A stretch of DNA of 64,000 bases, from positions 124,001 to 188,000 of the forward strand of contig NZ_JAEHFX010000005.1 of the NCBI RefSeq assembly GCF_016623615.1, written 5' to 3'. The stretch comes from Adhaeribacter terrigena (GTDB taxonomy: Bacteria > Bacteroidota > Bacteroidia > Cytophagales > Hymenobacteraceae). Of this stretch, positions 40,461 to 50,275 are shown one piece after another. Position numbers and translations under genes: made by a program. Position 1 is the stretch's first letter. Each line of letters begins with the position of its first letter. The notes beneath the pieces were generated by a model that saw only the letters and a list, made by a program, of their open reading frames with translations, did not search any database and was not told where the DNA came from.

Positions 40461-42269
40461 TTACAAACCCTTCCTCCGCTCCTGCGCCTTCCGGATATCC
40501 GCCACATCGCCTTTGGGAATGGCCGCGATCAGGTCGCGGGTGTAATCGTTTTGGGGTTGGTTGAAAATCTGCTCCGGCGTACCGCTTTCAATGATCCGGC
40601 CCTGGTTCATCACAAAAATGCGGTCGCTCATATATTTGGCTACCGAAAGGTCGTGCGTAATGAACAGGTAGGTTATGCCCATTTCGCGCTTTAGTTTGTT
40701 CAGCAAATTCAGCACCTGCGCCTGCACCGAAACATCCAGCGCCGAAACCGATTCGTCGCAGATTATGCATTTCGGACTAAGCGCCAACGCCCGGGCAATG
40801 CTGATGCGCTGCCGCTGTCCGCCAGAAAACTCGTGTGGATAACGATCGAAATGTGCCGCCGTAAGTCCAACAGTTTCAAGAAGTTCATTTACTTTTTCGC
40901 ACCGTTCCTTCCCGTTTTTCAGGATGTTGTGCACCTTCATCGGCTCCATAATGGTTTCGCCCACGGTCAGCATCGGGTTCAGGCTCGCGTACGGATCCTG
41001 AAAAACCATCTGGAAATTCTTCCGGCTTTTGCGCAACGCTTCCTGGCTCAAACCGGCAATATCGATATCGTTAAAAATAATGCGGCCCGAAGTAGGTTCT
41101 ACCAACCGTAAAAGCGTGCGCCCCAATGTCGTTTTTCCACACCCCGATTCGCCTACCAAACCCACCGTTTCGCCGGGAAATATCTCAAAATCTACGCCGT
41201 CTACAGCCCGCACGTATTCTTTTACCTTCCCGAAGAAGTTCTTTTTAATGGGGAAATGTACGCGCAGATCATCTACTTTTACCAGCGGTTTGGTACTTTG
41301 CTGCATTAATTGTTTCCGCTTCAGCTCCGCCATTGTATCAATATAATTATTAACCACACCCGGCAGCGAATCGTCTTTTACAAAAGGCTTTTCCACAATT
41401 TCGCCGGTCGGCAAAACTTCCATAAAATCGGAAACGGTAGGCAAAACGGGCTGAAAAGTAATGATCTTCGGCCGACAGGCCAGCAAGGCTTTGGTGTACG
41501 GGTGCTGCGGATTGGTAAAAATATCGAGCACGTTTCCCTGCTCCACAATGTTGCCTTTGTACATCACCATCACGCGGTCGGCAATTTCGGCAACCACGCC
41601 CAGATCGTGGGTGATGAATAAAATAGAAGTGCCTTTGCGTTCGCGCAGTTCATTCAGCAGTTCCAGGATGTGCGCCTGCACGGTAACGTCCAGCGCGGTA
41701 GTTGGTTCGTCGGCAATCAGCACCGAAGGTTCGCAGGCCATTGCCATTGCGATCATCACGCGCTGCTTTTGTCCGCCGGAAATTTCGTGTGGATAAGCCT
41801 TCAGCATTTTCTCCGGCCGCGGCAATTTTACCTGTTGAAAAAGCGCCAGCGTTCTGGCTTCTGCTTCTTTCCGGCTAAGATTTTCGTGAAGTTGCAGCAC
41901 TTCCATCACCTGCCGTCCACAGGTATAGACCGGGTTCAGCGAGGTCATCGGTTCCTGGAAGATCATCGAAATTTCTGAACCGCGCAGCTTTTCCATCTGC
42001 TTTTCCGGCAGCTTCAGCAGATCAACTTCCCCAAATTTCTTCGACTGCAATACCGCCGAACCACCCGTAATTTTCCCCGGCGGATCGTTGATCAGCTGCA
42101 TCAAAGAAAGCGAAGTAACCGATTTCCCGGAACCTGATTCACCCACAATAGCCACTGTTTCGCCGGCCATCAGATCGAACGAAATATTGTTCACCGCTTT
42201 CACAAAACCGTGCTGCGAACGGAATTGCGTTTCGAGGTTACGGACGCTTAAAAGAGGCTTTATTGACAA
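40461..42269 (-). CDS. Fused oligopeptide ABC transporter ATPase (DppD-DppF type)
   Basis: A 602-residue protein with two ABC ATPase domains. Domain 1: Walker [12 protein letters not shown] (about 41-51), signature ISGGQKQRV (about 165), Walker B VLIADEPT. Domain 2: Walker [12 protein letters not shown] (about 369), signature FSGGQRQRI (about 482), Walker [13 protein letters not shown]. Each is followed by an oligopeptide-family C-terminal motif. The fusion powers di/oligopeptide import as in GsiA/YejF-type proteins; permease and binding protein genes are not in the window. Confidence 0.94.
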   Translation of the reverse strand: MSIKPLLSVRNLETQFRSQHGFVKAVNNISFDLMAGETVAIVGESGSGKSVTSLSLMQLINDPPGKITGGSAVLQSKKFGEVDLLKLPEKQMEKLRGSEISMIFQEPMTSLNPVYTCGRQVMEVLQLHENLSRKEAEARTLALFQQVKLPRPEKMLKAYPHEISGGQKQRVMIAMAMACEPSVLIADEPTTALDVTVQAHILELLNELRERKGTSILFITHDLGVVAEIADRVMVMYKGNIVEQGNVLDIFTNPQHPYTKALLACRPKIITFQPVLPTVSDFMEVLPTGEIVEKPFVKDDSLPGVVNNYIDTMAELKRKQLMQQSTKPLVKVDDLRVHFPIKKNFFGKVKEYVRAVDGVDFEIFPGETVGLVGESGCGKTTLGRTLLRLVEPTSGRIIFNDIDIAGLSQEALRKSRKNFQMVFQDPYASLNPMLTVGETIMEPMKVHNILKNGKERCEKVNELLETVGLTAAHFDRYPHEFSGGQRQRISIARALALSPKCIICDESVSALDVSVQAQVLNLLNKLKREMGITYLFITHDLSVAKYMSDRIFVMNQGRIIESGTPEQIFNQPQNDYTRDLIAAIPKGDVADIRKAQERRKGL

Positions 42270-42271
42270 GG

Positions 42272-42300
42272 GAAACGGTATGGTTTAGTGTGGAAAAAGT
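42272..42300 (-). repeat. 28-bp dispersed element (F form on plus strand)
   Basis: GAAACGGTATGGTTTA then GTGTGGAAAAAGT, 12 bp past the lipoprotein stop and 3 bp upstream of the ABC ATPase start, so it fills the gap between them. Confidence 0.75.
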
Positions 42301-42312
42301 CGGGCTTAAAAT

Positions 42313-42726
42313 CTAATCTTCTGCTTCGTAAGGCTTTAAAAGCACTTTTACTTCCTGGCGTTTATAGCTTAATTCAACCTGGTCATCGTCGGCATTTCGC
42401 AAATCGAATTTCAAAGGCTTGTAACTTCCGGCATCGATCACAACCGTTTTGCCATCTTTAGCTACTTTATAACTGGCCAAACCATAATACGTGCTGTCGT
42501 CGGCGCCTTTGCGATTTGCGGTTAATTCACCAGCCGTAAAATCTAATTTGTTCCCAACTCCCCAATGCAACAACAAATGGCTTACACTATCCTTCGGCAC
42601 ATTGGCTTTCGGCCCACTCACCTGCGCAATTTCCCACCGGCCTTCTAAATTAACTTTTTCCCGATTACAGGCAAAGCTGAAGCTGGCTATGAAGAAGATG
42701 AGGATTAGAAAAGGTTGATTGCGCAT
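42313..42726 (-). CDS. Lipocalin-like lipoprotein
   Basis: A 137-residue protein with a lipobox (SFSFAC, Cys at about residue 20). The remainder is beta-rich: LEGRWEIAQVSGP, HLLLHWGVGNKLDFTAGELTAN, YGLASYKVAKDGKTVVIDAG, LKFDLRNADDDQVELSY. The opening L.GRWE resembles the small lipocalin-like lipoproteins of Bacteroidota. Function is unknown; it would sit in the periplasm or outer membrane. Single gene upstream of the ABC ATPase on the same strand. Confidence 0.8.
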   Translation of the reverse strand: MRNQPFLILIFFIASFSFACNREKVNLEGRWEIAQVSGPKANVPKDSVSHLLLHWGVGNKLDFTAGELTANRKGADDSTYYGLASYKVAKDGKTVVIDAGSYKPLKFDLRNADDDQVELSYKRQEVKVLLKPYEAED

Positions 42727-42756
42727 TGAGTTGAGCTTTGAAGGAATTACTTTATT

Positions 42757-42902
42757 TGGTCATTCTGAGCCGGTCGAAGAAACTAACGCGTACTGCTATG
42801 GAATTTAAGCGAAGCGATAAATTCCTCTCAATTAGAATTTGAGATTAGTAATCGTGCGGGTTCGGTACGCGTTAGATCCCTCAACTTCGTTCGGGATGAC
42901 CA
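42757..42902. repeat. 146-bp inverted-repeat element (GGTCATTC ... GATGACC)
   Basis: The ends TGGTCAT (42757-42763) and ATGACCA (42896-42902) are mirror images; inside, CTAACGCGTAC (42783-42793) is matched exactly by GTACGCGTTAG (42865-42875). No gene inside. A shorter relative is at 28640-28712, and the composite repeats contain a GTCATCTCGACG block of the same flavour. MITE-like in shape, but no target duplication is apparent. Confidence 0.7.
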
Positions 42903-42942
42903 GATAATAAGATTCAGAAATAAGAAGTATATCAGCTTATCA

Positions 42943-42971
42943 GAAACGCTATGCTTTTATGAGAAAAAACT
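42943..42971 (-). repeat. 28-bp dispersed element (F form on plus strand)
   Basis: GAAACGCTATGCTTTT then ATGAGAAAAAACT; its last two bases lie in the lspA stop codon. Confidence 0.8.
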
Positions 42972-43593
42972 AAACAACCGGTCTTTCGGTATGTACTTCG
43001 TCTTTTGCTTTTACTTCATCGTGCCCGAAAAACTTATTCTGGTTGAACAGGATAAAGACCACGCCCATAAAGATCGCTGCATCGGCAACGTTAAAAATCG
43101 GCCACAACGACATTGGTTTTCCACCAAGAATCGGGATCCATTTTGGTAAAATTCCTTCCCAAAGATCCACGAAAAACATATCTACTACCTGCCCGTGGAA
43201 CCAAGGCGAATGGGAGCCATACGGTGCGTTATCAAATAAAACTCCGTAGAAAATACTATCAATTAAATTACCGATTGCGCCGCCTAAAATCAACGCAATG
43301 CACCAGATAAAACCGGAATGCGCGCGGGTTTTTACCAGATGATACAGATAATAACCAATTCCAAACATTGCCACCAAACGGAATGTAGTCAGGATAATTT
43401 TACCATAATCGGAACCAAGTTCTACCCCGAAGGCCATTCCCGGATTTAAGGTATAATGCAGCTTGAACCAATCGCCAAAGATCTTGATCTCACCAGGCAG
43501 GCCCATTTCCATATTGTAATGCACAATGAATTTCACCGCCTGATCGATGAGGATAACCAATAAAGCAATCAGGTAATATTTTCCGTATTTCAT
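42970..43593 (-). CDS. lspA: Lipoprotein signal peptidase
   Basis: A 207-residue inner-membrane aspartic protease that cleaves lipoprotein signal peptides below the lipid-modified Cys. Four membrane segments are visible; the catalytic Asp residues are in GNLIDSIFYG (about 120-129) and FNVADAAIFMG (about 175-185), and DQAVKFIVHYNM plus NPGMAFGVE complete the family signature. I chose the Met at 43593 (MKYGKYYLIALLVI), because the longer frame (to 43704) adds 37 non-family residues. It lies downstream of ileS, a pairing common in bacteria. Confidence 0.93.
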   Translation of the reverse strand: MKYGKYYLIALLVILIDQAVKFIVHYNMEMGLPGEIKIFGDWFKLHYTLNPGMAFGVELGSDYGKIILTTFRLVAMFGIGYYLYHLVKTRAHSGFIWCIALILGGAIGNLIDSIFYGVLFDNAPYGSHSPWFHGQVVDMFFVDLWEGILPKWIPILGGKPMSLWPIFNVADAAIFMGVVFILFNQNKFFGHDEVKAKDEVHTERPVV

Positions 43594-43724
43594 ATTTTGT
43601 GTTTCGTATTTGGTGTGGATAAACCTAGATTTCCTATTAAAAACTGAAACGGATGAAGCTGTAAAAACTTCACCCGTTTGTTTTAAATTAGTTTTTTCAG
43701 CCAAAAGCCGAATGTTTTCCTCAC

Positions 43725-46700
43725 TTATTTCGCAATCGTTAAACCCAGTTTTAGCAACATTCCGTCCAGGTCAATTTCAGTCGCATTTTCGATACCGTTT
43801 TTCACTTCGAAGTTTACGGCTTGGGTTTCTTCACAGATGTAATTCCGGAAGTAATCCACCGCCGCTTTCACGTCGGCGTTCTCAGATTCGATCTCTAAAT
43901 TGATCTTATCCTGCACTTCCAGGCCGGCATCTTTCCGTAAATTCTGGATCCGGTTTACCAGGTCGCGGGCAATACCTTCCTGCTTCAGTTCTTCCGAAAT
44001 GGTAGTATCTAATGCCACCGTAATTTTTCCTTCTGAAGCTACCAGCCAACCCGGGATATCTTCCGAAGAAATTTCCACATCTTCCGGCGTAATGATCACT
44101 TCTTCTTTTTCATCGAAGATGAAAGCAAATCCGTTTTCGCGCTCCAAAGTCGCAATGTCTTCCTGGCTCATTCCCTGAATTGCGGCGCCTACCACTTTCA
44201 GTTTCGGACCGAAGATCTGGCCTAAACGTTTGAAGTTCGGTTTGATCTTTTTCACCAGCACCGCCGAAGAATCATCCATAAATTCGATATTCTTCACATT
44301 CACTTCCGTCTGGATCAGGTCGGCAACGGCAGCAATTTGCTCACGCATTTTATCGGTAAGCACCGGCATCATAATTCTTGACAGCGGCTGACGCACTTTA
44401 ATGGTATGCTTTTTCCGGAGCGAATGCACCAACGAAGATATTGTTTGGGCCAAGGCCATCCGTTCTTCCAAGTCCGCATCGATCAGGTTTTCCACCGCCT
44501 TCGGATACCGTTCCAGATGTACTGACTGTGAATTACTCTTACCCGAAACCTTGTTCAGATCCAGGAAAAGCTGATCCATATAGAACGGCGCAATCGGCGA
44601 AGCAAGTTTAGCCACGGTTTCCAGACAGGTATAAAGGGTCTGGTAAGCGGCCATTTTATCTTCGTTGTATTCGCCTTTCCAGAAACGCTTGCGGTTCAGG
44701 CGCACGTACCAGTTACTCAGGTCGTCGGTCACGAAGTCCTGAATGGCGCGGGCAGCTTTGGTCGGGTCGTAATCGTCGAAGTAGTTTTCCACAACTTTTA
44801 CGAGCGAATTTAGCTTCGAAATGATCCAGCGGTCGCTTTCTGTACGGCGTTCTACCGGCACTTCGGCTTCTGCAAACGTAAAGTTATCCAGATTTGCGTA
44901 CAGCGCGAAGAAGGAATATGTGTTCTGCAGCGTACCAAAGAAACGGCGCTGCACTTCGGTTACGCCATCGGTATTAAATTTCAGGTTATCCCAAGGCGGC
45001 GCATTCACGATCATATACCAACGCGTGGCATCCGGACCAAATTTGCCAATGGTTTCGAATGGATCGACGGCGTTGCCTAAGCGTTTGCTCATCTTGTTGC
45101 CGTTCTTATCCAGCACCAGACCGTTGGCAATTACGTTCTTGAACGCTACGCTATCTTCCAGCATTACCGCCAATGCGTGTAACGTAAAGAACCAACCGCG
45201 GGTCTGGTCCACGCCTTCCGCAATGAAGTCGGCAGGGAAGTTCTTTTTGAACTGGTCTTTATTTTCAATTGGGTAATGCCACTGCGCATACGGCATCGCG
45301 CCAGAATCGAACCACACGTCGATGAGGTCGGTTTCGCGGTACATTGGTTTGCCGTGGTTGCTTTTCAGGATAATATTATCCACAAAGGGACGGTGCAAGT
45401 CGAAGCTTGCCGGCAAGGGCTCAGCCATTAAACCAGCGTCTACCGCACGGTCAATTTCTTCAGCCAACTGCTCAATAGAACCAATGCAGATCTCTTCGGT
45501 TCCGTCTTCGGTGCGCCAGATCGGCAGCGGCGTGCCCCAGTAACGGGAACGCGACAGGTTCCAGTCAACCAGGTTTTCGAGCCAGTTACCAAAACGACCA
45601 GCACCGGTACTTTCCGGTTTCCAGTTGATGGTATTGTTCAGCTCGATCATCCGGTGCTTAACCGAAGTCGTCTTGATAAACCAGCTATCTAATGGATAAT
45701 ACAGGATCGGTTTATCAGTACGCCAGCAGTGTGGGTAAGTATGCTCGTATTTCTCTACTTTGAAGGCTTTATTTTCTTCTTTCAGTTTGATAGCGATCTG
45801 AACGTCAACGGTTTTGTAATCGGCGTGGCTTTCATCCTGACCGTCATAGTTCTTCACGTACTTGCCCGCATAATCGGTAACTTCTGGTACGAAACGGCCT
45901 TGTCTATCAACAAGCGGAACAGCTTTTCCCATATCATCCACCACCGTAATAGCCGGGATATTTTGTTGAGCTGCAGTTCTAAAGTCATCAGCCCCAAAGG
46001 TGGGTGCAATGTGGACAATCCCGGTTCCGTCTTCCGTAGTTACGAAATCACCGATGATCACGCGGAAAGCCGGGGTGTCCGGCTGCACGTATGGCATCAG
46101 CTGTTCGTACTCAATTCCGTTCAGGTCAGAACCAACGTATTCAGCCACAACTTCAAATGGAATCTGTTTGTCGCCGGGTTTATAATCTTCGAATTTCAGA
46201 CCAGCACTTTTTTCGGAGAAAAACCTGCCGATTAAGTCCTTCGCCAGAATTACCTGAACCGGAAGATGGGTATATGGATTGAATGTTTTTACCTGAACGT
46301 AGCGAATTCCTTTGCCAACCGCCAAAGCGGAGTTGGAAGGCAGCGTCCAAGGCGTGGTCGTCCAGGCTAAAAAGTAAACATCATCGCTGTTAGCAGCTGT
46401 GAATAACTTCTCTGAAGCTTCGTTCTGTTTAACTTTGAACTGGGCGACAATAGTGGTGTCTTTAACATCCTTGTAAGTTCCGGGCTGGTTTAATTCGTGG
46501 GAACTTAAGCCAGTACCTGCCGCCGGAGAAAATGGCTGAATGGTGTAGCCTTTATAGAGATAGCCTTTGTCGTAGAGTTTTTTGAGCAGCGCCCATACCG
46601 ATTCGATGTAGTCGTTTTCGAAGGTGATATACGGCTGGTCAAGGTCAACCCAATAACCCATTTTTTCGGTCAGGTCGTCCCACTGGCTTTTGAATCGCAT

Positions 46701-47072
46701 TACGGTTTCGCGGCAGCGGGCATTGTATTCCTCCACCGAAATTTTCTTCCCAATGTCTTCCTTCGTAATACCAAGCTCTTTCTCTACCTGCAATTCTACC
46801 GGCAGACCGTGCGTATCCCAGCCGCCTTTGCGGTTTACCTGGAAACCCTGCAGCGTTTTGTAGCGGCAGAAAATATCTTTCACGGCGCGAGCCATTACGT
46901 GGTGAATGCCGGGCGTGCCGTTAGCAGACGGCGGACCTTCGTAAAACACGAAAGTTGGCTGGCCTTCGCGGGTTTCCACCGATTGTTCGAAGATTCGGTT
47001 TTCTTTCCAGTATTTTAAGATGTCTTCGCCCACGCGGGCGTAGTCGAGGTTTTTGTATTCGTTATACTTCAC
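43725..47072 (-). CDS. ileS: Isoleucyl-tRNA synthetase
   Basis: A 1115-residue class I enzyme charging tRNA-Ile. The HIGH-type motif appears as PGIHHVMAR (about 54-62) with an editing (CP1) domain in the middle and the KMSKS-type loop as GNKMSKRLGN at about 660-669. The long C-terminal region is of the eukaryote-like (type 2) IleRS that is common in Bacteroidota and often resistant to mupirocin. The start overlaps the end of the RND transporter gene by 11 bp, so the two are probably co-translated; lspA follows. Confidence 0.98.
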   Translation of the reverse strand: MKYNEYKNLDYARVGEDILKYWKENRIFEQSVETREGQPTFVFYEGPPSANGTPGIHHVMARAVKDIFCRYKTLQGFQVNRKGGWDTHGLPVELQVEKELGITKEDIGKKISVEEYNARCRETVMRFKSQWDDLTEKMGYWVDLDQPYITFENDYIESVWALLKKLYDKGYLYKGYTIQPFSPAAGTGLSSHELNQPGTYKDVKDTTIVAQFKVKQNEASEKLFTAANSDDVYFLAWTTTPWTLPSNSALAVGKGIRYVQVKTFNPYTHLPVQVILAKDLIGRFFSEKSAGLKFEDYKPGDKQIPFEVVAEYVGSDLNGIEYEQLMPYVQPDTPAFRVIIGDFVTTEDGTGIVHIAPTFGADDFRTAAQQNIPAITVVDDMGKAVPLVDRQGRFVPEVTDYAGKYVKNYDGQDESHADYKTVDVQIAIKLKEENKAFKVEKYEHTYPHCWRTDKPILYYPLDSWFIKTTSVKHRMIELNNTINWKPESTGAGRFGNWLENLVDWNLSRSRYWGTPLPIWRTEDGTEEICIGSIEQLAEEIDRAVDAGLMAEPLPASFDLHRPFVDNIILKSNHGKPMYRETDLIDVWFDSGAMPYAQWHYPIENKDQFKKNFPADFIAEGVDQTRGWFFTLHALAVMLEDSVAFKNVIANGLVLDKNGNKMSKRLGNAVDPFETIGKFGPDATRWYMIVNAPPWDNLKFNTDGVTEVQRRFFGTLQNTYSFFALYANLDNFTFAEAEVPVERRTESDRWIISKLNSLVKVVENYFDDYDPTKAARAIQDFVTDDLSNWYVRLNRKRFWKGEYNEDKMAAYQTLYTCLETVAKLASPIAPFYMDQLFLDLNKVSGKSNSQSVHLERYPKAVENLIDADLEERMALAQTISSLVHSLRKKHTIKVRQPLSRIMMPVLTDKMREQIAAVADLIQTEVNVKNIEFMDDSSAVLVKKIKPNFKRLGQIFGPKLKVVGAAIQGMSQEDIATLERENGFAFIFDEKEEVIITPEDVEISSEDIPGWLVASEGKITVALDTTISEELKQEGIARDLVNRIQNLRKDAGLEVQDKINLEIESENADVKAAVDYFRNYICEETQAVNFEVKNGIENATEIDLDGMLLKLGLTIAK

Positions 47073-49554
47073 GGCTATTACTTACAGGCTCTAATTCTTG
47101 TTTAATTTCCAGCATATCCAGGTCAACATCGGCATCGTTTTCTTCACTGTACTCGTCGTAATCCTGGATCGGGGCGTTCGGTTCGTAGGTGTATCGTCCT
47201 TTATCGAAGCTTACCAGCAGGGCCGGTAGCACGATCAGGTTGGTAAATAAGGCAATGAGCAGGGTTAAACTCATTAATATTCCCAAGGCCTTCGTTCCGC
47301 CAAACTCCGAAAATGCGAAGATAACGAAACCAAAGAACAATGTAACGGTGGTGTAGATCATACTTGTTCCGGCTTCGCCGATGGCTGAAATAATGGCTTC
47401 GCGCACGTTAAAACCGTTGGCGGCCAGATCGAGGCGGTACTTGGCCAGAAAATGGACCGTATTATCCACGGTTATCCCCAGGGCAATGGTAAAAATGAGG
47501 GCGGTGCTTGGCTTAAGCGGAATTCCTAAAAAACCCATCAAGCCGGCTACCATAATGAGCGGAATGATATTCGGGATTAAAGTTATCACCACGGCGCTGG
47601 AGCTTCGGAACAGGAAAATAATGATGATGGTAACCATGATAAACGCTTGTACCAAGCTTTCGCCGAGGCTATCGATCAGGTAATTATTTCCTTTTATGAA
47701 TAACAACGTGGTGCCGGTTAAACTTACACTTTGCTTATTATCAGACCCTTCCCGCTGGAAGGTCATGGTGTTGCCTTCTTCGGTTTCCACAATGCCTTCG
47801 CCGCCCCAGATCTTGCGGATCTCCGGTTTCAGCTTGTTGATAAGTAGCGTATCGAGTTCCCGGGAACCTACGTCGGCTACGCGCAGGGAAATGCGGGTGC
47901 TTTGGCCGGTAGAGTCTACGAAGCTTCGCAATAAGCGTTTGTTTTCGCCGCCGCCTTGCTTGGCCAAGTAACTGAAAATGAAATTTCGTTCGGTATTGTC
48001 GGGCAAGCGGAAGGAACTCGGGTCGCCGTTATAAAAGGCTTGCGTGGCGGTTTTCACCAGGCCGGCCACGGAAATAGGCGCCGAAAGAATGGGTTGGGTC
48101 CGGAGGAAATTTTCGAGCTGATCGATCTTTTTCAGGTTGTTCAACTTCATTACGCCTTGCTTCACGCCGGTATCGATCACGATCTCCAGCGGCATAACCC
48201 CGGCAAAATGACGTTCGAAAAATTTCAGGTCGGCGTTTACGCTGCTTTCGGCCGGCAGATCGTCTACCATGTACGCTACCGTTTTCATCTTAAAAATTCC
48301 CCACACCGAAAGTGCGGAAATCAGGATGGTGAAGAAATAAATGAGGTAGCGCTTCTGCAGGACTATGAACTGGAAGAACTCGAGCAGTTTGGTTAACGGT
48401 TTGGCATCGAGGTGGCGAAGCTGTTTTTCGGTTGGCGGCGGCAGATAAGAGAACACCACCGGAATCAGGATCACGCAAACCAGGTAGGTTACAAAGGTGT
48501 TGATACCTGCAACCACCCCGAATTCATACAAGATCGCAATATCGGTAAACATGAAAACAATGAAGCCGATAGCGGTGGTGGCATTGTTGATAAACGTTAC
48601 CAGACCGAGCTTGCTCAGTACCCGCGCCATGGCCAGCATTTTGTTGCCGTGTTTGCGGTAATCGAGGTGGTAATGCGCTAAGAGATAGGTACAATTGGGA
48701 ATTCCGATCACGACGATGATGGACGGAATTAACCCGGTTAAGAGCGAAATTTTATAGCCCAGCAACGCAATTGTCCCCAAGGTCCAGATCACCACCACGC
48801 TAATTACCAACAGTGGAAAAATAACGGCCGACCAGCTCCGGAATGTAAGAAAAAGGGTAACGGCAGTAACCAGCATGGCCAAAGCCAGGAACAATTTCAT
48901 TTCGCCTGCCACTTTGGTGGTCATTACAGCGCGCACGAACGGCAGACCGGCATAATGCATTTTAATACCGGTTTTCCGGCTGAAAACTTCGGTGTGCTTC
49001 GTGATATGGTCCATCACTTCTACCCTTCTGGCTGAATTGAGGAATTTCGGGTCTACGGTTATGGCCAGCAGTGTGGCACTGGTTTGCTCGTTTATAATTA
49101 AACCTTCGTAGAATTTCTGGTCTTTTACGGTTTGCAGCAGCGCGTGCAGTTCTTTCTGCGTTTGTGGAAAAGGCTCAAAAATTTTCTTTGGGGCAAACGT
49201 TTTTGCAGTAGTATCTTTCTGAATGCTTACCAGACCCGGCAGGGAAATGACCGCTTTTACGCCTTCCACGTGGCTTACCGCATCGGAAAGTTTTTTGAGT
49301 TCGCGGAAGTTTTTAAGATCAAAAACGGCGCTGTCGTGCATGCCCACTACCAGCACATTGCCGTCTTCGCCGAAGGTTTGCTTGAACCGCTGGAAGTATA
49401 CCATATCGGTATCGTCTTTGGAAACTACGTTGGCAAAATCGTAAGACATTTCCACGTCTTTCGCTTTCCAGGCCATAAAGGCCGTGCTTACTGCCAGGGC
49501 AAGGATCAGCGCGATCCGGTTCTTAAGAATAAAAAGGGCAATGTTCTTCCACAT
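47062..49554 (-). CDS. RND/MMPL-family transporter
   Basis: An 830-residue inner-membrane protein with the two-repeat RND layout: a first membrane helix (IALFILKNRIALILALAVSTAF), a periplasmic domain, a bundle of five or six helices (LALAMLVTAVTLFLTF; VIWTLGTIALLGYKISLLTGLIPSIIVVIGI), then the same again in the second half. The conserved Asp-rich D..T..G pattern is seen as ALGITVDNTVHFLAKYRLDL. The family includes hydrophobic-compound and lipid exporters of the MMPL type; the cargo here is unknown. It is directly upstream of ileS. Confidence 0.9.
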   Translation of the reverse strand: MWKNIALFILKNRIALILALAVSTAFMAWKAKDVEMSYDFANVVSKDDTDMVYFQRFKQTFGEDGNVLVVGMHDSAVFDLKNFRELKKLSDAVSHVEGVKAVISLPGLVSIQKDTTAKTFAPKKIFEPFPQTQKELHALLQTVKDQKFYEGLIINEQTSATLLAITVDPKFLNSARRVEVMDHITKHTEVFSRKTGIKMHYAGLPFVRAVMTTKVAGEMKLFLALAMLVTAVTLFLTFRSWSAVIFPLLVISVVVIWTLGTIALLGYKISLLTGLIPSIIVVIGIPNCTYLLAHYHLDYRKHGNKMLAMARVLSKLGLVTFINNATTAIGFIVFMFTDIAILYEFGVVAGINTFVTYLVCVILIPVVFSYLPPPTEKQLRHLDAKPLTKLLEFFQFIVLQKRYLIYFFTILISALSVWGIFKMKTVAYMVDDLPAESSVNADLKFFERHFAGVMPLEIVIDTGVKQGVMKLNNLKKIDQLENFLRTQPILSAPISVAGLVKTATQAFYNGDPSSFRLPDNTERNFIFSYLAKQGGGENKRLLRSFVDSTGQSTRISLRVADVGSRELDTLLINKLKPEIRKIWGGEGIVETEEGNTMTFQREGSDNKQSVSLTGTTLLFIKGNNYLIDSLGESLVQAFIMVTIIIIFLFRSSSAVVITLIPNIIPLIMVAGLMGFLGIPLKPSTALIFTIALGITVDNTVHFLAKYRLDLAANGFNVREAIISAIGEAGTSMIYTTVTLFFGFVIFAFSEFGGTKALGILMSLTLLIALFTNLIVLPALLVSFDKGRYTYEPNAPIQDYDEYSEENDADVDLDMLEIKQELEPVSNSREV

Positions 49555-49645
49555 GGGTTGCTACAATTGAGCAAAGGTAAGGGGAATGGTTTAGATTTTT
49601 TTTATTCTCTTTGGGGAAATTTGGGGGTTATTTTTCTCTATTTTG

Positions 49646-49674
49646 ACTTTTTAGGGTTGAAAGCATAGCGTTTT
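49646..49674 (+). repeat. 28-bp dispersed element (R form)
   Basis: GACTTTTTAGGGTTG then AAAGCATAGCGTTTT; outer element of composite copy 4, 92 bp upstream of the RND gene start. Confidence 0.85.
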
Positions 49675-49733
49675 TTCGCGTCATCTCGACGTGAGGAGAG
49701 ATTTCATAAGGTAGCTAGAATGTTTGGCTATTG

Positions 49734-49762
49734 ACTTTTTAAGCCTAAAAGAATAGCGTTTT
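49734..49762 (+). repeat. 28-bp dispersed element (R form)
   Basis: GACTTTTTAAGCCTA then AAAGAATAGCGTTTT; core-proximal element of composite copy 4. Confidence 0.85.
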
Positions 49763-50171
49763 CAAATAAACTTTTAACTTTTAATCCTAACTTTTAACTT
49801 CTGAAGGAGCTTCCTCCCTCAAGCCGGGTGGCTTCGTTTCTGCTCCAAAGCCGTGGATTCACCTGCCCTTCCGGGCTGGCTAAAGCCACCGGTTAATCCA
49901 AAGTCTTTGGAACAGAAACTGGTGTCAGTTTTCCTTCGATTAGGCTTTACTTTTTTCTTATCAGAAGACCTTGATTTTCGCGCGACGCTGCACTGGCGAT
50001 ATGCATGAAATTGAAAAAGGGAGAAGGGCACTTACAGGGGATGATGCCCTTATATAAATTCTGATTCTGTAAATTCTATAATTGGCTACGTTGAACTTCG
50101 TTTCTGAAAATTCTGATTCGGACAATTGAAAATCCTGTCCATCTTAAAAATCCTGAAAATCGTGTTCAGAC

Positions 50172-50201
50172 AAAATCGCTATCCTTTTCACGTAAAAAAG
50201 T
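50172..50201 (-). repeat. 28-bp dispersed element (F form on plus strand)
   Basis: AAAATCGCTATCCTTTT then CACGTAAAAAAGT; on the minus strand its T-run forms the U-tract of the glyS terminator. Confidence 0.8.
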
Positions 50202-50226
50202 AAGGGCGACCTTTTGGTCGCCCTGC
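50200..50226 (-). terminator. Intrinsic terminator of glyS
   Basis: AGGGCGACC (50203-50211) pairs with GGTCGCCCT (50216-50224), loop TTTT; on the minus strand it runs into the T-run of a 28-bp element. It is 50 bp past the stop codon. Confidence 0.88.
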
Positions 50227-50275
50227 TTTAAAATCCGCGAAATCTATAAATCCGCTTAATCCGCGATTCAGAAAA

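Larger units (their letters stand above)
49646..50201 (+). repeat. Composite structured repeat, copy 4 (diverged, covarying core)
   Basis: Same order as copies 2 and 3: 28-bp element, CGTCATCTCGACGTGAGGAG (49679-49698), second element (49734-49762), core (49815-49922). Stems: AAGCC (49821-49825)/GGCTT (49830-49834); GTTTCTG (49836-49842)/CAGAAAC (49913-49919); TCCAAAG (49844-49850)/CTTTGGA (49905-49911); TGGATT (49854-49859)/AATCCA (49895-49900); GCCC (49865-49868)/GGGC (49873-49876); TGGC (49877-49880)/GCCA (49885-49888). The third, fourth and sixth stems differ in sequence from copies 1-3 yet remain complementary. A third 28-bp element (50172-50201) closes the unit. Confidence 0.85.

Noticed and set aside
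43594-43704. 37-residue extension of LspA
   Set aside because: LspA proteins begin with their first membrane helix; the extension has no membrane or signal character.
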